A stretch of DNA of 45,708 bases, taken from contig MVQP01000015.1 of the NCBI GenBank assembly GCA_002067235.1, positions 1 to 45,708 of the forward strand, written 5' to 3'. Each line of letters opens with the position of its first letter. The first letter of the stretch is position 1. Under the pieces are notes generated by a model that saw only the letters and a list, made by a program, of their open reading frames with translations, was not told the origin of the DNA and searched no databases. Positions 40,814 to 45,708 of this stretch are shown here, one piece after another. Origin of the DNA: Syntrophorhabdus sp. PtaB.Bin047. Lineage in GTDB: Bacteria > Desulfobacterota > Syntrophorhabdia > Syntrophorhabdales > Syntrophorhabdaceae. The position numbers and the translations under genes were made by a program.

Positions 40814-42478
40814 ATGAAACTGGGTAACATGAGGATAGGATCTCGTCTTGCAACCGGGTTCGGTATTGTCACGCTCTTGCTGGTCATCATGGCCGTTCTC
40901 GGGGTCATGGGCCTGAAGTCCATGGGAGACAACATGGACCGCATCGTGAAGGAGGGAAACCACAAGGTGGAGCTGGCCAGGACTGCCAATACGGCCCTGT
41001 CGGACCTCACGGAGGGCATCCTCACCATGACGTCCCTTGACGACAAGAAGATACACGAGAAGGCAAAGGCAAAGATAACGGCCGCCAGGACAGCATATAA
41101 GGGAGCGCTTGACGAGCTGCAGAAGATCGACAGGTCTGAGAAAGGAAAGGAGATACTCCAGAAGTTCCAGAGCTGCGTCGACCAGGGGAAAGAGGCCAAT
41201 GTCAAGATAGTGGAGCTTCTCAACACGGGCAAATTCAAGGAAGCGGCGCAGCTCAACGCGGAGAAGGCACGACCAGCGACGGAGAAAGGACAGGCGGCCC
41301 TGGTCGAAATGGTGAAGTACCAGACGGAACAGATGAACGAGCTTTACAACCAGAGCGTGCGGACGAAGGAGAACACGAGGAATGTCCTTGTCGGCATAGG
41401 GGTCTTCGCCCTCATCTTCTCCGTGCTAATCGCCTTTTTCATCACGAGAAGCATAACGACACCCGTCTCCCAGGCGCTTTCCGTCTCCAATCGCCTCGCC
41501 GAGGGCGACCTCACGATGACGGTGGAGGTGAAGACCGGCGATGAGATGGGACAGTTGCTCACGGCGATGCGCAACATGGTGGAGAGACTCCGCGATGTGG
41601 TGGCCAACGTGAACACCGCGGCGGGGAACGTCACTTCCGGCAGCCGGCAGATGAGCTCCGGATCGCAACAGATCTCGGAAGGGGCCACCGAGCAGGCGGC
41701 CTCCGCGGAAGAGGTCTCCTCGTCCATGGAAGAGATGTCCTCCAACATAAAACAGAATGCCGACAACGCCCACCAGACGGAAAAGATCGCCCTCAAGGCG
41801 GCCGACGACGCCAGAGACGGCGGGCAGGCCGTGGCGGAAACGGTATCCGCCATGAAGGAGATAGCCACAAAGATATCCATCATCGAGGAGATTGCACGGC
41901 AGACGAACCTCCTTGCTCTCAATGCCGCCATCGAGGCAGCGCGGGCCGGGGAACACGGAAAAGGTTTCGCGGTGGTGGCCACGGAGGTGAGAAAGCTGGC
42001 GGAGAGAAGCCAGCTCGCCGCGGGAGAGATCAGCAAGCTCTCCTCTTCCAGCGTGGAGGTCGCGGAGAAGGCGGGAGAGCTTCTCACGAAGATCGTCCCC
42101 GACATCCAGAGGACGGCGGAACTCGTCCAGGAGATCAGCGCGGCCAGCAACGAGCAGAACACGGGGTCGGAGCAGATCAACAAGGCTATCCAGCAGCTCG
42201 ACCAGGTAATCCAGCGCAACGCCTCGGCTACCGAGGAGATGGCCTCCACGTCGGAGGAACTGTCAAGCCAGGCGGAACTGCTGATGGACGCCATCGCTTT
42301 CTTCAGGATCGACGGAACGGGCAAGAGCACGCCGCGAGGGTCGCACAACACCGTGGCGCCGGCCCTGGCAGCCACCCCGAAGAAGGCGGTAAAACCCGCA
42401 CCCGTCCCGGGCATCCACCTCGACCTGGTGGCGGGCGACGGCAACGAGAAGGCCGACAGCGAATTCGAGAGATCATGA
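40814..42478 (+). CDS. Methyl-accepting chemotaxis protein
   Basis: This 554-residue chemoreceptor has membrane segments at about 12-33 and 190-211 enclosing a four-helix-bundle sensor domain. A HAMP domain (about 212-265) and a signalling domain with the hairpin tip [19 protein letters not shown] follow. The start at 40814 is fixed by AAGGAGG at 40799-40805; the frame is open further upstream but lacks homology. It has no NWETF-type CheR/CheB docking tail. The next gene is CheW, while CheA and the flagellar genes are not in the window, so it may feed a distant or non-flagellar chemosensory array. Confidence 0.94.
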   Translation: MKLGNMRIGSRLATGFGIVTLLLVIMAVLGVMGLKSMGDNMDRIVKEGNHKVELARTANTALSDLTEGILTMTSLDDKKIHEKAKAKITAARTAYKGALDELQKIDRSEKGKEILQKFQSCVDQGKEANVKIVELLNTGKFKEAAQLNAEKARPATEKGQAALVEMVKYQTEQMNELYNQSVRTKENTRNVLVGIGVFALIFSVLIAFFITRSITTPVSQALSVSNRLAEGDLTMTVEVKTGDEMGQLLTAMRNMVERLRDVVANVNTAAGNVTSGSRQMSSGSQQISEGATEQAASAEEVSSSMEEMSSNIKQNADNAHQTEKIALKAADDARDGGQAVAETVSAMKEIATKISIIEEIARQTNLLALNAAIEAARAGEHGKGFAVVATEVRKLAERSQLAAGEISKLSSSSVEVAEKAGELLTKIVPDIQRTAELVQEISAASNEQNTGSEQINKAIQQLDQVIQRNASATEEMASTSEELSSQAELLMDAIAFFRIDGTGKSTPRGSHNTVAPALAATPKKAVKPAPVPGIHLDLVAGDGNEKADSEFERS

Positions 42479-42569
42479 GACGGACGGACGGGGGCCATCC
42501 GGCTGCGTCCTTGCGGCAAACCCGGACGGCCCGCGTACCGGTACCGATCTTGACACGTAAGGAGAGACC

Positions 42570-43088
42570 ATGAGCGTTTCAGCAATAACAGAAACAAGGC
42601 AATATCTCACGTTCCACCTGGGAGGCGAGATATTCGGAATGGACGTGTGCCATATCAGGGAGATACTGGAGTTCACGTCCGTCGCCAGAGTGCCGGGAAC
42701 ACCGGATTTCATGAAGGGGGTCATCAACCTTCGGGGAAGCGTTGTGCCCGTGCTCGACATGAGACTGAAGTTCGGGCTGAAGGAGACAGAGAAGACTGTC
42801 GACACCTGCATAATCGTCATCGAGGTTTCCTTCGAAGAGGAGAAGACCGTCATCGGAGCTCTCGTTGATTCCGTGGAAGAGGTCTTCGAACTCGATCCCG
42901 ACCTCATAGAACCGGCGCCTCGCGTGGGAAGCCATCTGAAGACCGAATTCATCAGGGGGATGGGTAAGAGGGATGACAGCTTCATCATCATCCTCGATGC
43001 CGAGAAGATGCTGTCCTCCGAGGAGCTATCCGTTGCGACAGTACCGATGGCAGAAACGTCTTCGGAGGCACGGGCCGCTAACGAATAG
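42570..43088 (+). CDS. cheW: CheW coupling protein
   Basis: This 172-residue adaptor links chemoreceptors to the CheA kinase. It shows the CheW SH3-like pattern: YLTFHLGGEIFGMDVCHIRE, then VARVPGTPDFMKGVINLRG, VVPVLDMRLKFG and IGALVDSVEEV, ending with GMGKRDDSFIIILD. The last 30 residues are acidic and likely disordered. An AAGGAGAG site precedes the ATG at 42570. It is adjacent to the chemoreceptor and is followed by an intrinsic terminator. Confidence 0.95.
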   Translation: MSVSAITETRQYLTFHLGGEIFGMDVCHIREILEFTSVARVPGTPDFMKGVINLRGSVVPVLDMRLKFGLKETEKTVDTCIIVIEVSFEEEKTVIGALVDSVEEVFELDPDLIEPAPRVGSHLKTEFIRGMGKRDDSFIIILDAEKMLSSEELSVATVPMAETSSEARAANE

Positions 43089-43112
43089 CACCACCGCATA
43101 CAAGCCACAGCG

Positions 43113-43148
43113 GACCGGGGTGCCGATCAGGGTGCCCCGGTCTTTTTT
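43113..43148 (+). terminator. Intrinsic terminator after cheW
   Basis: GACCGGGG (43113-43120) pairs with CCCCGGTC (43135-43142) across a 14-base loop, followed by six T residues (43143-43148). Confidence 0.85.
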
Positions 43149-43221
43149 GAGGCTCCTCCCCGGCGAATTTTACCGAAAGGGGTTGCAATAATGGCGTCTT
43201 TCAGAGCACAATGGATGAAGC

Positions 43222-44559
43222 ATGATGAAACAGCCGAAAGGGACCGCGGGGCCGCAGAAGGTGAAAGGCTCTCCGGCGGACAACCCGGCAAGGCCGCTCG
43301 GCGGATGGGAGGCCTTCTTTCATCGCGCCCACGAGGAGCTGTTCGGAGGGCCTGCCGTGCTGTGCGTGTCGGCAAGGATAGCAGGGCCTCTGGATATCCA
43401 GCTCGTGAAGCATGCCTGCCATCACGTCTGGGCGCGTCACCCGTCGCTCAAGGCACGCATCGTCTCCGCGGAAGGTGGATTCTCCTTTCTCTTCAATGTA
43501 CCTTTCAACGACATCCCCATCCATTCCTTCTTTGAGCTGGGCAGGACCGATCTCCACACTGTCGTGGAACGCGAGGTGGACACCCTTTTCGATGCTTCAA
43601 AGCACCTGTGGAGGGTTCTCCTCATAACGGACAGGACGGACCTCGAGCGACACTACCTCCTTTTGTCACTGCACCATTCGATAAGTGACGGGACCTCCGC
43701 GGTCCACCTGGCCGAGGAGCTGCTTCTCTGCTGCACGAGGATCCTTGCCGGCGAGACCCCGCGTATGGACCCCCTGCCCCTTCGCGCGTCCCTCGAGGAG
43801 TTCCTGGCATCAGCAGAGCGCGGGGGCGGGGAAACCCTTCAGGCGGCAGGGACACCCCCCGGCGACAACAGGGGCGGTACGCTGCCCTTCCACGAATTCC
43901 AGCCGCCGGGCAGGCGGCACACCCGTTTTCGCGTCCATACCCTGCAGGCAGCCGAAACCGCCGCTCTGGAGGAGAAGTGCCGCCGCACCGGGACGAGGGT
44001 CCATGCTGCCCTCGCCGCAAGCGCCCTTTCGGTCATGCACAGGCACTTCGGGGATGACGTTCGTCTCTGCGTGGACACCCCGGTCAACGTCAGGGGATTG
44101 GCCGGAATGGCAATCGGCGACGAAGAGCTCTGGTGCATGGAAACACCCGTGAGCATCCGGTACGAAGACGTCGGAGGCCGCGACGCATGGCAGATGGCAC
44201 GGGATTACAGCGACCGACTGGCCTTTGCACTATCCGGGGCAACGGACCTCTCTGCCGGCGTATACGGAGACCCGGCGGGGAAGATCGAAGAGTTGCGTAC
44301 GGCCCGGCACTTTCCACTTTCCTGCCTCCTCCGTGAAGGCGGACGCGTCGGACCGGGTCAGAAGGGTCCTTTCGTGATCGAGAACATGGGTCTTGTCAGC
44401 GGCCGACAGGCAGCGGAGCACATGATGGTCATCTCCGCCGCCACGGTGGGAGAGGTCCTTACCCTCACCTTCTCCTACACCTCTCCGCTCCTCAAGGAAA
44501 GCTGGGCGGACAGGTTCGTGAGCGAATTCCTGCACAACCTCGAGAGAATGGCAAAGTAG
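43222..44559 (+). CDS. Free-standing condensation-domain-like acyltransferase
   Basis: This 445-residue protein belongs to the CoA-dependent acyltransferase/NRPS condensation-domain superfamily. The catalytic motif HHSISDG is at 151-157, with H152 as the general base. The C-terminal half has DTPVNVRGLAG and the TLTFSYTSPLL bridge-region motif near 420. There are no adenylation or carrier domains, so it resembles stand-alone enzymes such as PapA5 or alcohol acyltransferases that esterify or amidate a lipid or small molecule. The start is ATG at 43222; one codon later is also possible. It lies alone between chemotaxis and kinase genes, so the substrates are unknown. Confidence 0.82.
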   Translation: MMKQPKGTAGPQKVKGSPADNPARPLGGWEAFFHRAHEELFGGPAVLCVSARIAGPLDIQLVKHACHHVWARHPSLKARIVSAEGGFSFLFNVPFNDIPIHSFFELGRTDLHTVVEREVDTLFDASKHLWRVLLITDRTDLERHYLLLSLHHSISDGTSAVHLAEELLLCCTRILAGETPRMDPLPLRASLEEFLASAERGGGETLQAAGTPPGDNRGGTLPFHEFQPPGRRHTRFRVHTLQAAETAALEEKCRRTGTRVHAALAASALSVMHRHFGDDVRLCVDTPVNVRGLAGMAIGDEELWCMETPVSIRYEDVGGRDAWQMARDYSDRLAFALSGATDLSAGVYGDPAGKIEELRTARHFPLSCLLREGGRVGPGQKGPFVIENMGLVSGRQAAEHMMVISAATVGEVLTLTFSYTSPLLKESWADRFVSEFLHNLERMAK

Positions 44560-44580
44560 AAAAGAACACAGACATCGAAC

Positions 44581-44595
44581 CCGGCCGAGGGCCGG
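44581..44595. terminator. Short hairpin between convergent genes
   Basis: CCGGCC-GAG-GGCCGG forms a 6-bp stem between the condensation-domain gene and the convergent kinase. There is no clear T-run, so it is at best a weak bidirectional end signal. Confidence 0.35.
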
Positions 44596-44612
44596 AGGAT
44601 CTTTGACGAATA

Positions 44613-45708
44613 CTAGGGAGGGCCGGGCACTTCCGCGTCAAGAAGGGTCCTCAGCCTTTCGAGCAGCAGGGAAGGCGCTATCGGTTTCGAGAGGAAGTTG
44701 CTCTTGCTGTCGACGACACCCCTGTCGAGCACCACGTCCCGGGCGTGGCCGCTTACGAAAAGGACCTTGACGGAAGGGTCGAGCTTTTTTATCTCGGAAT
44801 AGACCTCCATGCCGTTCTTCTTCGGCATTATCACGTCCATGATGACGAGCCCGATCCTGTGCCTGTGCTCAGCGAAATGCCGGACCGCCTCGTCCCCATC
44901 GGCGGCGCCTATCACCGTGTAGCCATATTCCCTGAGTATCTCCTTCATGAGCTGGAGGGTTTCCCTGTCATCCTCCGCCACAAGGATCGTCTCTGTGCCC
45001 GAGGGCATTTTCGGCTCCACCTGCCTCGCCTTCTCCCTTCTTACCCGTACCGACGGGAAGTAGAGATGGAATGCCGTCCCCTTTCCCGGCTCGCTTTCCA
45101 CCGTGATATACCCGTCGTGCTGTTTCACGATGCCGTACACCGTGGAGAGCCCGAGTCCCGTGCCCCTGCCCGCCTCTTTCGTGGTAAAGAAAGGCTCAAA
45201 TATGTGCTCCTTGACGTTCTCGTCCATTCCGTGGCCCGTATCGGCCACGGTGACACGCGCGTAGGTCCCCGCTTTGCCATAGCCGTGCTTGTGGATAAAG
45301 GCCTTGTCTATGGACGCGTGGGCTGTGGAGATGGTCAGGACGCGGGTGTCTGTCATGGCATCGCGGGCGTTCGTGGCGAGGTTCATGAGGATCTGTTCGA
45401 TCTGCGTGCGGTCCGCCATTATGGTGATCTCCCTCGCTGAGGTTTGCACGCAAAGCTCGATGTCCTCGCTGAGGAGCCTTTCGAGAAGCTTCTGGACCCC
45501 CGTTATGATCTCGTTGATACCGTTGGGTTCAAGGTTAACCGCCTGCTTTCTGCTGAAGGCAAGGAGGCTGTTCGTCAGGTTCGCGGCCCTCTTTGCTGAC
45601 GAAAGGACATGGTCCACGTAAACGCGCAGGGGATTGTCCTTCTCCATCTTGACCTGGAGAAGATTTCCGTACCCGATAAGCGCAGTGAGAAGATTGTTGA
45701 AATCGTGG
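44613..45708 (-). CDS. Hybrid histidine kinase, 3' part (cut by window edge)
   Basis: The visible C-terminal 364 residues begin within the H-box at HDFNN, so the phospho-acceptor histidine is the first residue seen. The ATPase domain (NLATNARDAM, DTGHGMD, GRGTGLGLS) is followed by a receiver with VAEDD, phospho-acceptor Asp in MDVIMPKKNG, SGHA and LSKP. The module closely parallels the C-terminal half of the PAS hybrid kinase at 2827-5934, including serine in place of the conserved receiver threonine. The sensor domains lie beyond the right edge. Confidence 0.92.
   Translation of the reverse strand, partial: HDFNNLLTALIGYGNLLQVKMEKDNPLRVYVDHVLSSAKRAANLTNSLLAFSRKQAVNLEPNGINEIITGVQKLLERLLSEDIELCVQTSAREITIMADRTQIEQILMNLATNARDAMTDTRVLTISTAHASIDKAFIHKHGYGKAGTYARVTVADTGHGMDENVKEHIFEPFFTTKEAGRGTGLGLSTVYGIVKQHDGYITVESEPGKGTAFHLYFPSVRVRREKARQVEPKMPSGTETILVAEDDRETLQLMKEILREYGYTVIGAADGDEAVRHFAEHRHRIGLVIMDVIMPKKNGMEVYSEIKKLDPSVKVLFVSGHARDVVLDRGVVDSKSNFLSKPIAPSLLLERLRTLLDAEVPGPP

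Overview
The window is a high-GC, gene-dense stretch of a Gram-negative bacterial chromosome. The envelope genes (an Mla-type lipid transporter, LPS heptose synthesis and heptosyltransferases), the many PAS/GAF sensor kinases, three radical-SAM enzymes plus ThiC, and a tryptophanyl-tRNA synthetase carrying a probable Fe-S cluster motif suggest an anaerobic deltaproteobacterium (Desulfobacterota, perhaps Syntrophorhabdus-like). That placement is inference from gene content. I saw no rRNA, tRNA, CRISPR array, transposase or phage gene.

Layout. 0-9 kb holds metabolic singletons: a GalT-like HIT protein, two tandem nitroreductases, a five-PAS hybrid kinase (minus), a cyclophilin-like protein, a dipeptide-epimerase-like enzyme, and a YihY-type membrane protein fused to a cyclic-nucleotide-binding domain. 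9.3-12.7 kb is a minus-strand thiD-thiC-xseA operon. 12.9-17.3 kb is a Zra/Cpx-like envelope-stress operon (Spy-like protein, glycine-zipper lipoprotein, second Spy-like protein, membrane histidine kinase, sigma-54 activator) behind a near-consensus sigma-54 promoter. 17.5-21 kb encodes an Mla-type transporter (STAS-MlaE, MlaF, MlaD, PqiC-like lipoprotein). 21-23.9 kb is a cytoplasmic signalling trio (GAF kinase, kinase, single-receiver protein). 24.1 kb is trpS.

25.2-38.2 kb is an envelope/LPS block. An overlapping operon runs FtsB-like, radical SAM, thioesterase, heptosyltransferase, B12-type radical SAM, heptosyltransferase, rfaE1, with rfaE2 just after it. A second operon holds WaaE-like GT2, epimerase, DegT aminotransferase and three glycosyltransferases. 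38.3-45.7 kb holds a radical-SAM gene (minus), a PAS-LuxR regulator, a chemoreceptor, CheW, a free-standing condensation-domain protein, and the 3' part of another hybrid kinase (minus) cut by the window edge.

The most unusual signal is non-coding. Almost every boundary between transcription units holds a long imperfect inverted repeat. Its left arm is built from degenerate copies of a short word, and its right arm from the reverse complement of the same word. The architecture is constant, but the word differs by site: ATAGGAC at three sites, ACGGGCA at two, AATAGGTGATGG-like at two, TTTCAGG at one full site and one half site, and AATAACCAATCACC-like at one. The arms often run up to or across the neighbouring stop codon. 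On the downstream side there is often a promoter very close to the next start codon, so several mRNAs may be nearly leaderless. I propose these as one class of transcription-unit-end elements.
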